Source: Liolophura sinensis | Lineage: Eukaryota > Mollusca > Polyplacophora > Chitonida > Chitonidae | Reading direction: 5' to 3' | DNA length: 64,000 nucleotides | NCBI RefSeq assembly: GCF_032854445.1 | Contig: NC_088302.1 | Location: forward strand, 23,139,788-23,203,787 | In this document: one piece after another, positions 12,183 to 24,600 of the stretch | Position numbering within the stretch: position 1 is the first letter of the stretch | How the letters are laid out: each line of letters opens with the position of its first letter | Translations under genes and position numbers: made by a program | Notes under the pieces: generated by a model | Seen by the model: the letters and a program-made list of their open reading frames with translations, nothing else | Database searches by the model: none | Told to the model about the DNA's origin: nothing

Positions 12183-12639
12183 GAGTGAGAAATGGACATT
12201 AGACATCTCTAAAATTTAATTTTTACATAAATTTGTTTTAAAAAATATGGTTTAATTCTTAGCAAGAAGTAAAGTTATACAGCACTGTTGGAGTATAAAC
12301 TGTACAGTGGATATCACCACTGAGCTGGAAGAAGTAAATTCCTGAGGAATTTACAAAAAGCTAGTCCTGGGTCCAGCCTCTCAAAGATGTCATACACATA
12401 TATGATAATCAAACATATTGGACAATGGTCATAGTGATATACAAAATATCGTACGACAAATGCATGATAAAAAATACGCCACTTTGTGAAACTGGGCCCA
12501 GGTTGTTTGCTGCATTCATTATACAGGAGATACAGTCCTTCCCAAGTTCACGCTGATTTAATTCGAGGTGAGTGCATGAGTCAACGTTTTTTCCTGAAAG
12601 TGATGTCACATTTAGCCAAGTCGACATTTCAAGTGGAGT

Positions 12640-12900
12640 CTCATCTAGTCAAGAGCTCGTTAGGAGCCGTCTGAGAATACAAGCTAATTAATAGCCGCCT
12701 AAATGAGTTCGGTGTTGTGCCATAGGAGATTGTCTGGACCACTGGGTGTGGACCGACTTGAGACTCGGGAGTATGTCTAGAGGATGACACGGCAGTCATT
12801 CTTAATTGGTTCCTCATTAGGTGTACCGGAACTCTAGCTATCTCTTTTCAAAGATATCTTCTACAATTATTGTTCACTGTTTAACTTCTGTGGTGGGTCC
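12640..12900. other. Candidate regulatory island
   Basis: This is high-complexity sequence with several CpGs and AT-homeodomain cores: GAGCTCGTTAGGAGCCGTC, CAAGCTAATTAATAGCCGCC, CTTAATTGGTTCCTCATTAG and TGTACCGGAACTC. The flanks are plainer. It reads as noncoding regulatory DNA, without direct proof. Confidence 0.25.
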
Positions 12901-13199
12901 AAGAAGAGTTGGGGTTTTGGAAAAGATTGTGTGGCAGAAAGGCAAGTGTGCCACAGGATTTTGAGGAGCTCTTAGATCTGAAGGTTTTGGGTTACCTTTG
13001 CAGATATTTTCTTTGTGAAACATACTGGCAAATATACACTTGGTGGCATTGTATAGTGGTAAAAAACAAATGGAATTCAAAAAAGGCATTTTCAGAATTT
13101 AAATTTAAGGCTTTAAAATCTACCCACCATTTTAGCTTTAACTTTTGCTTTGCCCAGCATTCAAATTCCTTTTTTTAAGTCCAGAAGTTCTTGACATAT

Positions 13200-13350
13200 A
13201 TAATTGCAGATTTCAATCCAGTTCTTGCAGGTTTGGATGCGGCTTTAAGTTAAAAGATGTTGCCAGGTAACTATTTAAGTGGTAAGGTTTCAGGGCATGG
13301 AATCCTTCATTGGCAAACCTGACTGCTGTGGTATATTAAAAAGATAATAT
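13200..13350 (+). mobile_element. Probable diverged SINE family 3 copy
   Basis: Blocks occur in the same order as in the copy at 8101-8389: a B-box-like TTCAATCCAGTTCTTGC, GGTAACTATTTAAGTGGTAAGG (compare GTTAACTATGCCAAGTCAGTGGTTAAG) and GTGGTATATTAAAAAG (compare CAGTCATATATTAAAAC). The 3' end is not recognisable. Confidence 0.35.
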
Positions 13351-13629
13351 CTTAAACAATTCATTTTAGCCTTGTTTTGAAAAATGTTTTCAAATTGCAT
13401 ATGACATTATACTACATGGTCGAATCTTTTGAGTATTTAGGGTGAGCATATCATGTATATTTAATGACTGATGATACAAACAAATTTCTTTAATTTCGTT
13501 GTGCACGTACATTGCAGGTTTCATGAAAACATTGGAATGTTAAATTTAACACATATTGAAATATTTCATATAATAACTCTGTGTTATGGCGTTCCCCTGC
13601 CAGAGTATTAAGTACATCTTTCAATTATA

Positions 13630-14600
13630 AAAAGAAGATTGAAATTGAAAAAAAGAACCAAGTGTACGGCTGTAGCCAATCACCATTAATGCTATAAAGT
13701 GAACTCAGTATCTGCTTTGGAAATCCTTTCACTTAAATCAGTTCTTCCAGACCACAGAACCAAGGGTCAGTATATGCTCTTGGCGAGAGTGCAGTCAGCG
13801 CTGAATTGACTGAATTTGTACAAGCTTGCAGCGGCCTTTGTAACAGTTGTACTGTACAAAATAGCTGAGCAAATTGATTTATTGCTTAAGGTAATAAAAT
13901 GTCAATAAACCCTAAAAGCGATCATTGATTAACTTAGAGATGTCTGTTTTCTCAATGGTAAAACTAAACAATGTTGTCCAGTTGCTGCCCAAAGCCCTGT
14001 CCATCAGCAATTGTGCTTGGGATATTTCATAGAGTTTTTATCAAAAGCGGGAGCTCGCTGGCCGACCCTCTTGGTGGGTGGTTCGCACAGGCTAAGCTTA
14101 TATGTTTGCAGTGCCTTACTAATTGGCCTTGAGGCTCAAGGGCAGTGACCAGATGTATCTCTGAATAGGAAAGTCTCAGTACTCATTTACCAACCACAAA
14201 TTGTTCTTTACGTTTTTGCCAATATCTTGATATTATTATCATTGGTTTTCTGTAGCTGCCAAACATGGCAGCATGTCCGCATGTTTGATTTGCATTTATT
14301 GCTCAGTCATGTGGATGGGGGACCACCGTTTCTTTTTTTGTTCTTGTTCCACAGTGAGGAGGTGCACTTGACTGCCGGGTCGTCAATAAAACCGTATGAA
14401 ATTAATTGGCGCAAAGCGGGGTTGTGTCGTCCGTGTTCAATGAAACAACACTGGATTAGTCTGACCATGATGCTCTGCAGGTTTACAGTTTTAGTCCCAG
14501 GCATGTGCAGAGATTCATTAAGTCTACCACTATATTCAACCATCATGCGCGCTAGCTTTTTATACAAGTACTGATTGAGTGCTTGTAAAACAATAGGGAA
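13630..14600. other. Regulatory-looking islands near 13740-13860 and 14300-14570
   Basis: The first island has CAGACCACAGAACCAAGGG and GTCAGCGCTGAATTGAC. The second follows a pyrimidine tract ending TTGTTCCACAG at 14355 and holds AATAAAACCGTATGAAATT and AATTGGCGCAAAGCGG. ORFs of 115 (+) and 86 (-) codons overlap in the second island, but neither product is recognisable. An exon with that acceptor is possible, though a noncoding element is more likely. Confidence 0.25.
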
Positions 14601-17059
14601 TTGCAGACCACTTTACGTCATTGAAGTTAACTTGTAGGTGTGATTCAGCGCTTAGTACATACTGTAAATCTCCAAACTTTTCAACCACTAAAGCACTTTT
14701 TGCACTGGAAGTTATGCACACAGTTACTCTGAAAATAATTTGTTTGCATCACAAAAGATGCAAGCATCATCAAACTGCGCAAATTATTTCCCTACACCCC
14801 CATAGTTCTCTCAGAATGTTTCAAAATATTGGTTGCAGAGATGATTGAAAAGATTGAACAATTAAGGTACATTTATGTCTTTAAAACCATGTTAATCATG
14901 AAAGATGGAGCTATGGTACTTATGCGCACAAGATTTTGAAAAAACAGAGACATGATTAAGCTTATGGAATGTTGTCGTTGAATCAGGGTCTCAAGAAGGA
15001 ATTAAACTTCTTTATTAAGGCACTGTGATTATTGTCTTAATTCATTTTATGATCAGTTTGCTCTATCGGAGAAACTTCTCACTGACTTTACGCTGTGGCA
15101 GTTTGAACATTTGTTCCTTTTCAAAGCGATGTAAATTAATATAATGATGAAAGCTTATTGTGTTTGAAGATAACTGTAAACTGCAAGACCATTTTGAAAA
15201 AAAAATGTTTAAGCTTTAGATACAGCGAAAAAAGGAAATAGCCCATTTAAAGGGGACAAAAGAGACAGAAGAGAAAGCATGTTTCTGTGGATATCTGTAT
15301 TTTAGATATATTTTGATTTCAGCTGCTCTGATAAACTTGTCATGCTCCCTGGTCATAGAAAAACAGCGGTAATTTATTCATATGTGCATGGACAAGAACC
15401 AGGGGTTACATGGAATTGCGTAAAAATATGAAACAATCTCTCAGACATCTTGAACATAACACCTATATGTGTGCCATAGTATTGCACTGGTGATAAAGTT
15501 GTAAGAAATGTAGAATGCATATGTTTGATGGATAATGTGTTAATTTGTGAACCAAAAGTTTGAGAGGCTTAAATACAAAGGTGGTGTGTATAAGGACCGC
15601 ATGTTGTTTGCTAAAATTCCCCAAGGATGGTGGAGGAAACGTAAAGTAGACCAAATTGAACAAATTTTATCTCTGTCCACCATATTTGAATATATTCTAC
15701 TCACAGTGAGAGAAATCTTGTGAATTTAACAATTAGATTTGACTTCAATTTTTGCTAGCACCAAAAATCAACTTTTATTACTAAAAAGATTTCTGTACAA
15801 AATATACTTATTGCTAGTGGTGACACCTGGCTACCTGGAATTGATAGCTGAGACATCTTTGGGTAGGGACGGGCACACTATTTGGCGGACAGCATTAGTA
15901 TATTGAGGACAGTATGGGATGTACAGAGGTGTTCAAGGTAAGCTTATGGAACAAGACAGGTCTGTGATAGCATGCGTATAATCAATGCCCTACACAGGTA
16001 GAGGGACAGTTGACTCGATCTGAATTTCGATTATGTGACAGTTTTGATGGCGATGCTGAAGTTTACTATTTAAAAGACAGTTTTAAGATTTAATCATATA
16101 TTACTTACAAACTACACGTATGTATTTAAGGTTGTTCTTTGACGTCTTCGTTTTTGTATATTTTAATTAACTGGTTTTGAAAATGTCTGTTTCCTGTGGA
16201 TTGTGATTTTGCATCAAAAAAGGGTGACAACTGGTTCCGTGATTCTAGTATGTTCTCACCATGATACACATGGCTGAAATATATAGGCCCACTGTCTGTG
16301 TGACATTAAACCCTAGTCATTCCTTCATTCTTGAATCCTTTATTACATTTTCATCATTGTAATAAATGACAGTTTTCAAGCAGCTTTTGTGAACTCCACA
16401 TGAATGTAAAGCATGCACATTTACATCCTGTGTGATTCATGCATAAGCACCCTAGGTATCAGGTATATACTCAAAGTTAAATGACTTTTGGCTCTTACTG
16501 ACAGCCGCCTCGACTCATTCTGCTATAATTAGTGCACCACATAAGTTTATCCTTATAAATAATCGATGGGCTGTTGAGCACGTCTGTGGTTAAAGCAGTG
16601 TGCTGAGAATTCTCAATAATCACTTATTCCATGAGATTTTTGTTGCAAATTAATTGGAATCTTTGCGAAGCATTATACCAGACACTGTCTCTTGGAGAGA
16701 AGTGTTTTTTTGCCCACCCGCTAATTTTTTTTTTGCCTCCACAAAATTCCCGAGAAACAGCTGTTGATCAGAAGCATGATGTGTTGTGTTCTGTTACATT
16801 AGGGAATAGGATTGTCTAGTTAAGTAGTATTGAATTCTTAACTGTTTTTGCTCCTGGGTCCAGTTAAAGCATCCTGGGGATATATGTAGTTCACCCTTCC
16901 TGTCCAGGTTTAACTGCGGTAAGCTGTCAAGACCCACGGGTCTAATTTCTTAGCAAAAGAGCATGTAACGCAGTATACCTGACAACATAATGTATCTGTC
17001 TGAACTGGAAAATATGTATATGCTCTCGTATTATGTACAAAATCTGTCTGAAGGATGTC
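14601..17059. other. Unique A+T-rich stretch, no gene seen
   Basis: The sequence is ordinary and A+T-rich. Near 16290-16330 GTGACATTAAACCCTAGTC, followed by TTCCTTCATTC, may be the decayed 3' end of a SINE of the family-2 type. ORFs are short. Confidence 0.2.
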
Positions 17060-17935
17060 CATGGAAAATTTAGAAATCATGTAGATGAATGGTGTGTTGT
17101 GCCACCAGTCTGTGAATGATGTGATGTGTCCCTTGTGTATGTGTGCGGTAACTGTGTTGTGGGTCCATGATGTTCCAATAGTGTGCTGGTATTGCACACG
17201 TGATGAAATGTGCTGTGCTTGTCAGGAGCAAGCAGTTAGCCTATTGTGAGTCTGGGGTGAGCCTTTGTTATGAACCAGTGTGGGGTGTGCCTGTTGCATG
17301 CATGTAGTTTTGCATGTTGTGAGCCAGTGGTTTGCCTATTGTGAGCAGGTGATGTTCATGTTGTGTGCCAATTGTGTGCCTGTTGTGAACAAGTGGTGCA
17401 CCTGTTGTGAGCCAGTGGTGTGCCTGTTGTGAGCCAGTGGTTCGTCTGTTATGAGTCAGTGGTGTGCCTGTTGTTTGCCAGTGGTGTGCCTGTTGTTTGC
17501 CAGAGGTGTTCATGTTGTGTGCCAGTGGTGTGTTTGCTGTAAACAAGTGGTTTGCCTGTTGTGAGGCAGTGGTGCACCTCAATTGTGAGGCAGTGGTGCA
17601 CCTCAGTTGTGAGCCAGTGGTTTGTCTCTTGTGAGCAAGTGATGTTCATGCTGTGTGCCATTGGGGTGCCTGTTGTGAACAAGTGATGCACATGTTGTGA
17701 GCCAGTGGTGTGCCTGTTGTGAACAAGTGGTGTGCCTGTTGTGAACAAGTGGTGCACATGTTGTTAGCCAGTGGTTTTGCCTATTGTGAGCCAGTGATGT
17801 TCATGTAGTGTGCGTGTGTGTGTGTGTGTCATGTGCCCATGATGAGTCTGTGTACCAGCGGTTTGCAGGTTTTGAGTCAGTGGTGTACCTGTCTAGTCAT
17901 TGGTGTGTGTGTTGTGAGTCTGTTGTGAGTCATTG
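17060..17935. repeat. 22-bp G+T-rich minisatellite
   Basis: The unit is close to GCCTGTTGTGAGCCAGTGGTGT, 22 bp. About 30 recognisable units lie between 17270 and 17935, with a strongly decayed approach from about 17060. Unit variants include a TTCGTCTG type, a GTGCACCTG type and a GATGTTCATG type. The plus strand is G+T-rich throughout. Because 22 is not a multiple of three, the minus strand reads through all frames as a 22-residue peptide repeat containing HNRHTTGSQQAHHWLTTG. That explains the ORFs of about 100 codons here. A (TG)n run lies at about 17815-17830. Confidence 0.9.
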
Positions 17936-18870
17936 GTATGTGTGTTGGGTGTGTCTGTCGTGAGCCTGTGATGAGCCTGTTGTGAGTCAGTGGTGTGTGT
18001 GTTGAGTGTGTCTGTCGTGAGACTGTGCTGGATCTGTTGTGAGCCTGTGGTGTGAGTGTTTGGTGTGTCTGTTGTGAGCCTGTGCTGGATCTGTTGTGAG
18101 CCTGTGGTGTGAGTGTTTGGTGTGTCTGTTGTGAGCCTGTGGTGAGTCTGTTGTGAGTCACTGGAGTGTGTGTTGAGTGTGTCTGTCGAGAGCCTGTTGT
18201 GAGTCACTGGTGTGAGTGTTGAGTGTGTCTGTCGAGAGCCTGTGGTGAGCCTGTTGTGAGTCACTGGTGTGTGTGTTGAGTGTGTCTGTCGAGAGCCTGT
18301 GGTGAGCCTGTTGTGAGTCAGTGGTGTGTGTGTTGAGTGTGTCTGTCGAGAGCCTGTGGTGAGCCTGTTGTGAGTCACTGGTGTGTGTGTTGAGTGTGTC
18401 TGTTGTGAGTCAGTGATGTGTGTGTTGAGTGTGTCTGTCGAGAGCCTGTGGTGAGCCTGTTGTGAGTCACTGGTGTGTGTGTTGAGTGTGTCTGTCGAGA
18501 GCCTGTGGTGAGCCTGTTGTGAGTCAGTGGTGTGTGTGTTGAGTGTGTCTGTCGAGAGCCTGTGGTGAGCCTGTTGTGAGTCAGTGGTGTGTGTGTTGAG
18601 TGTGTCTGTCGAGAGCCTGTGGTGAGCCTGTTGTGAGTCACTGGTGTGAGTGTTGAGTGTGTCTGCCGAGAGCCTGTGGTGAGCCTGTTGTGAGTCACTG
18701 GTGTGAGTGTTGAGTGTGTCTGTCGAGAGCCTGTGGTGAGTCAGTGGTGTGTGTGTTGAGTGTGTCTGTCGAGAGCCTGTGGTGAGCCTGTTGTGAGTCA
18801 GTGGTGTGTGTGTTGAGTGTGTCTGTCGAGAGCCTGTGGTGAGCCTGTTGTGAGTCACTGGTGTGTGTGT
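17936..18870. repeat. 57-bp minisatellite built from the 22-bp unit
   Basis: About 16 tandem units have a period of exactly 57 bp: GAGTGTGTCT recurs at 18484, 18541 and 18598. Each unit holds one complete 22-bp unit (GCCTGTTGTGAGTCACTGGTGT type), a second 22-bp segment (GTGTGTTGAGTGTGTCTGTC plus GA) and 13 bp (GAGCCTGTGGTGA). Variants alternate CAC/CAG before TGG. The 321-codon minus-strand ORF over 17893-18858 is a 19-residue peptide repeat caused by 57 being divisible by three, so I do not call it a gene. Confidence 0.92.
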
Positions 18871-18984
18871 TAAACCAATGGAATGTTAGGAGAATTAAAG
18901 GTTACAGAAAGTTGCATTTAGTTGGCTGATTCAAGGTCACCATACTTGCCAATCACAGTGGTAAATCTTTTCTCCTCCTATTGT

Positions 18985-19350
18985 GAGTGAGTGAGTGAGT
19001 GCTTGGAGTTTAACGTCGTACTCAACAATTTTTCAGTCATATGATGACGAAGGAATCATTAGGGTGCATGTATGTGTAATGTGCCTCCTTGTTGCAGGAC
19101 GGATTTCCACCGCTCTTTTATTTAGTGCTGCTTCACTGAGACAACTTACCGAATGCAAGTAAGTCGCCCCGCCCGAGCCATTATACTGAAACGGGTCAAT
19201 CAGTCGTTGCACTATCCCCTTCATGCTGAACGCCAAGCGAGGAAGTTACAACTTCCTCTTTTAAAGTCTTAGGTGTGACTCGATCAAGGATTGATCCTGG
19301 ATCTACCTGTCCCGAAGCGGACGCTCTACCAACTGTGCTATCCGGGCCGG
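18985..19350 (-). mobile_element. SINE family 2, full-length, with 14-bp target-site duplication
   Basis: Read on the minus strand it starts with a tRNA-like head (GATAGCACAGTTGGTAGAGC, GCTTCGGGACAGGTAGATCC, B-box-like GATCAATCC). The body has AAAAGAGGAAGTTGTAAC and CCGTTTCAGTATAATGGC. The 3' end is TTGAGTACGACGTTAAACTCC followed by CACTCACTCACTCAC. A perfect duplication TCTCCTCCTATTGT flanks it at 18971-18984 and 19351-19364, so it is a recent, intact insertion. The body may match the widespread molluscan MetaSINE type, but I cannot check that. Confidence 0.88.
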
Positions 19351-19364
19351 TCTCCTCCTATTGT

Positions 19365-19923
19365 AAGACTGCAGAGCAGGAATACGTATAGGGTTACTAT
19401 GTGTTTGTCCTATTTTCTACCTGTTAATCTGTAGAAACCCTGCTTTGTCATGCTCAATGCATTGGTCACTGTTTGTGTGCCTGGTATGTGTTGGTCCAAT
19501 TAGGACATAGACAGGACTTAATGAACCATTGTCCTTCACAGTGATCAGTGGTGATGTATTGCCCCAGTCTTTTGTAATTAAGGAGCCAGATGAACCCCCC
19601 CCCCCCCCCTTCCATCCCTGTGGACTCCTCACAGATGGTTTCTCAGACAACACTGATAGCAGGGCTGCATATTAAAGCAATGCATGCAAAAGTGAGCCTA
19701 ATTTAAAAAAAAAGAAAATCATTTTGCCATGTATACTATGACCTTTGATGACTGAATGGCTTGATCACTCACCCTTGTCTAGTGAGTTTGCACCACTGAA
19801 ACCCAGGTGTATCTGTTTTGGCTATGGCAACACATCTGGTTTATTGAGTACCTGGTGAACTGCAGTGGTCTTTCCCAGGTCCTGCTCTTATCTTAATGTT
19901 CTATTTTTGAGCCTGTGGTGTGA
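19365..19923. other. Unique spacer with poly-C run
   Basis: The only feature seen is a C15 run at about 19595-19609. No gene was seen. Confidence 0.3.
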
Positions 19924-20045
19924 GTGCCAATGGTGTGCCTGTTGTGAACAAGTGGTGCACCTGTTGTGAGCCAGTGGTGTGCCTGTTGTGAGCCAGTGGT
20001 GTGCCTGTTGTGAGCCAGTGGTTCGTCTGTTGTGAGCCAGTTGGT
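19924..20045. repeat. Displaced copy of part of the 22-bp array
   Basis: About five to six 22-bp units occur in the same variant order as 17365-17450: GTGCCAA(T), AACAAGTGGTGCACCTG, GCCAGTGGTGTGCCTG and GCCAGTGGTTCGTCTG. This copy holds one extra middle unit, so it spans 108 bp against 86 bp in the main array. The flanks are not repetitive. Confidence 0.88.
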
Positions 20046-21600
20046 GATGGTTTCCTCCAACTTTAAGGTTAATTTCATTCAAATAAGTGAACTCTTTCTA
20101 TAATAACACCAATGATAATAACACCAGTCAAATAATGCATTTTAGCTGGAGTGGGTATTGGGGGGATGACTTGATGTTGTTTTTGCTTTTGTTATTTCTT
20201 GTTGTTGGAGATAGTGTTCTTTCTGTTTTTGATTATATAATGCACTTTTTATTGCACATGCATTGTGACTTGTGCTTTCACATAGTGCTTGTTGTTTCTT
20301 GTTCTTCACAACTATTGGTTAATCAAAATTTGTCTTCATTTAAAACTCTATGTTATAGATGTATGTCCAGACTGGTATGAGGTTAATTTGTATCTTGATG
20401 ACAAGAAATGAATGACCGCTTAAGCTATATTGCTGGAATACTACAGAATGTCAAATTTCAAAAGACATGATTTGTCATCTGTTAATTGTATTATAAAAAT
20501 CAAGGATTTCAAGTTGGTCTGATCTGGCGTTACACTGGATGAAACAGAATGAAGAAGTGTTTTGAAGCTCTTATGGGAAATGTTCAACCAATTCTTTGTT
20601 ACTGGAGAATGGTTTTTGGACAGTGTTGGTTATTCATGGGCACCAACACCCTATACCAGTTGCCCATCCTACTTCTTTGTGATCTTATTTGTTTCTTTTA
20701 AGACAAATTTGGAAAATTGATCTGCTTACTTTTGGCAGGGAAGAAAGCTTTCTTTGGGTTGGTAACACTTAAATGTCATTAAGTGCACTTGATCTATTTG
20801 ACATTTCTAACCAGGCATCGCTGCAGATGGAAGAAAGTTGCACTGCACCAAAGATAATAAATAAAACCTGAAAAAAGCAAAGCCGAGTGGATGCATAAAT
20901 TTATTATTATTTTCTTTTTACTCCACGTCATGAGAACAGCGATTAAGTCTTGATCTTGATTTATGGATCCTTGTTTATGTTTGTTTGAGTTACTATGGCA
21001 GTGAGATTGAGAGATGCAGCTATTGGCGCTTTGTTTTATTCATTGTGGTAGGTGATAAATGGCTACCTGAGATAAATCCTCTAGGTAATGCGTTATCCTG
21101 ACTTCATCCCTGAGTCTGCTTTAAGCGCCTTTTAAACCTGGTAATACCTGCTGTTACACTCTGCACCTCCGCGAACAATTCTGTCTTTCAAAACAAGATG
21201 ATAAATAACTTACGACTCAACTCTAATCTCTAATGTTAATTCATTGCAATCGTTAAATATCACCTTATTATCCATTAAGCAGACCAAATACCGTGCAAGC
21301 TAGCACTCATGCCGTGTTTTATAACTTTGCAGTCAAAGTTTTGTAGTGTTAAAACTGACAAAAATGCAGGATCCTGAAGGATATTTGTCAAATGGTGCAA
21401 AGATGTCTCTAATCTCAGAAATTGATCCCGTCAGCAACGTTTCACGTAGACAAGTTTGTGGATTAGGTTGATGAAATTCTTAAGCAGGTGAAATGATATT
21501 TGATCAATTTTCCAAGCCATCACTATCAACGTTTGTTCCTATTCATAAAAAGACAAGCAGTATTGAAAATGACTTTGAGCAGCTCATGGTTGGTGAGAGG
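20046..21600. other. Unique stretch, no gene seen
   Basis: The sequence is A+T-rich and ordinary. ORFs are at chance length. Near 21060-21130 the sequence is a little more complex (GGTAATGCGTTATCCTGAC) and may be regulatory. Confidence 0.2.
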
Positions 21601-24600
21601 GTGGCTAGAGGTTAAAGTGAGGTGTTAAGTTGGGACGAGGTTCTGGGTGTGAACAAGGCTCTGGGCTGAGTTGAATAATATGAAATTTGAACAAGGTTCT
21701 GGGTTGGGTTGGAATGATCAAGGTGCTGGGTTTGACTCATGTTCTGTGCTGGGTTGATGTTTTTGCTCTGCATGAGGTTGTGGGTTGAGGTGTTGGGATG
21801 TGGTGCTGTATTTGAATATTGGCTCTGTGCTGGGTTAATGATCTTGCTCTGTATGAGGTTGTGGGTTGAGGTGTTGGGATGTGGTGCTGTATTTGAATAT
21901 TGGCTCTGCACTGGGTTAATGATCTTGCTCTGTATGAGGTTGTGGGTTGAGGTGTTGGGATGTGGTGCTGTATTTGAATATTGGCTCTGTGCTGGGTTAA
22001 TGATCTTGCTCTGTATGAGGTTGTGGGTTGAGGTGTTGGGCTGTGGTGCTGTATTTGAATATTGGCTCTGCACTGGGTTAATGATCTTGCTCTGTATGAG
22101 GTTGTGGGTTGAGGTGTTGGGATGTGGTTCTGTATTTGAATATTGGCTCTGCACTGGGTTAATGATCTTGCTCTGTATGAGGTTGTGGGTTGAGGTGTTG
22201 GGATGTGGTGCTGTATTTGAATATTGGCTCTGCACTGGGTTAATGATCTTGCTCTGTATGAGGTTGTGGGTTGAGGTGTTGGGCTGTGGTGCTGTATTTG
22301 AATATTGGCTCTGCACTGGGTTAATGATCTTGCTCTGTATGAGGTTGTGGGTTGAGGTGTTGGGATGTGGTTCTGTATTTGAATATTGGCTCTGCACTGG
22401 GTTAATGATCTTGCTCTGTATGAGGTTGTGGGTTGAGGTGTTGGGCTATGGTGCTGTATTTGAATATTGGCTCTGTGCTGGGTTAATGATCTTGCTCTGT
22501 ATGAGGTTGTTGGTTGAGGTGTTGGGATGTGGTGCTGTATTTGAATATTGGCTCTGCACTGGGTTAATGATCTTGCTCTGTATGAGGTTGTGGGTTGAGG
22601 TGTTGGGATGTGGTGCTGTATTTGAATATTGGCTCTGCACTGGGTTAATGATCTTGCTCTGTATGAGGTTGTGGGTTGAGGTGTTGGGCTATGGTGCTGT
22701 ATTTGAATATTGGCTCTGCTGGGTTGATGTACTTGCTCTGCATGAGGTTGTGGGTTGAGGTGTTGGGATATGGTGCTGTATTTGAATATTGGCTCTGTGC
22801 TGGGTGGATGTACTTGCTCTGCATGAGGTTGTGGGTTGGGGTGTTGGGATGTGGTGCTGTATTTGAATATTGGCTCTGTGCTGGGTGGATGTACTTGCTC
22901 TGCATGAGGTTGTGGGTTGGGGTGTTGGGATATGGTGCTGTATTTGAATATTGGCTCTGCACTGGATTGATGATCTTGCTCTGTATGAGGTTGTGGGTTG
23001 AGGTGTTGGGATGTGGTGCTGTATTTGAATATTGGCTCTGCACTGGGTTAATGATCTTGCTCTGTATGAGGTTGTGGGTTGAGGTGTTGGGCTATGGTGC
23101 TGTATTTGAATATTGGCTCTGCACTGGGTTAATGATCTTGCTCTGTATGAGGTTGTGGGTTGAGGTGTTGGGCTATGGTGCTGTATTTGAATATTGGCTC
23201 TGTGCTGGGTTGATGTTCTTGCTCTGTATGAGGTTGTGGGTTGAGGTGTTGGGATGTGGTGCTGTAATTTGAATATTGGCACTGTGCTGGGTTGATGTTT
23301 TTGCTCTGTATGAGGTTGTGGGTTGAGGTGTTGGGATATGGTGCTGTATTTGAATATTGGCTCTGCACTGGGTTAATGATCTTGCTCTGTATGAGGTTGT
23401 GGGTTGAGGTGTTGGGCTATGGTGCTGTATTTGAATATTGGCTCTGCACTGGGTTAATGATCTTGCTCTGTATGAGGTTGTGGGTTGAGGTGTTGGGCTA
23501 TGGTGCTGTATTTGAATATTGGCTCTGTGCTGGGTTAATGATCTTGCTCTGTATGAGGTTGTGGGTTGAGGTGTTGGGATGTGGTGCTGTATTTGAATAT
23601 TGGCTCTGCACTGGGTTAATGATCTTGCTCTGTATGAGGTTGTGGGTTGAGGTGTTGGGCTATGGTGCTGTATTTGAATATTAGCTCTGCACTGGGTTAA
23701 TGATCTTGCTCTGTATGAGGTTGTGGGTTGAGGTGTTGGGCTATGGTGCTGTATTTGAATATTGGCTCTGTGCTGGGTTGATGTTCTTGCTCTGCATGAG
23801 GTTGTGGGTTGAGGTGTTGGGATGTGGTGCTGTAATTTGAATATTGGCACTGTGCTGGGTTGATGTTTTTGCTCTGTATGAGGTTGTGGGTTGAGGTGTT
23901 GGGATATGGTGCTGTATTTGAATATTGGCTCTGCACTGGGTTAATGATCTTGCTCTGTATGAGGTTGTGGGTTGAGGTGTTGGGCTATGGTGCTGTATTT
24001 GAATATTGGCTCTGTGCTGGGTTGATGTACTAGCTCTGCATGAGGTTGTGGGTTGGGGTGTTGGGATATGGTGCTGTATTTGAATATTGGCTCTGTGCTG
24101 GATGGATGTACTTGCTCTGCATGAGGTTGTGGGTTGGGGTGTTGGGATATGGTGCTGTATTTGAATATTGGCTCTGTGCTGGGTGGATGTACTTGCTCTG
24201 CATGAGGTTGTGGGTTGAGGTGTTGGGATGTGGTGCTGTATTTGAATATTGGCTCTGCACTGGGTTAATGATCTTGCTCTGTATGAGGTTGTGGGTTGAG
24301 GTGTTGGGCTATGGTGCTGTATTTGAATATTGGCTCTGCACTGGGTTAATGATCTTGCTCTGTATGAGGTTGTGGGTTGAGGTGTTGGGCTATGGTGCTG
24401 TATTTGAATATTGGCTCTGTGCTGGGTTAATGATCTTGCTCTGTATGAGGTTGTGGGTTGAGGTGTTGGGATGTGGTGCTGTAATTTGAATATTGGCACT
24501 GTGCTGGGTTGATGTTTTTGCTCTGTATGAGGTTGTGGGTTGAGGTGTTGGGATATGGTGCTGTATTTGAATATTGGCTCTGCACTGGGTTAATGATCTT

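Noticed and set aside
17893-18858. Minus-strand ORF of 321 codons
   Set aside because: It is a 19-residue repeat imposed by the 57-bp unit; no start context, splice site or unique sequence supports a gene.
21739-22758. Plus-strand ORF of 339 codons
   Set aside because: It is one 27-residue peptide repeated because 81 is divisible by three. Frames on the other strand are open for the same reason, and indel units (79, 82, 74 bp) break it.
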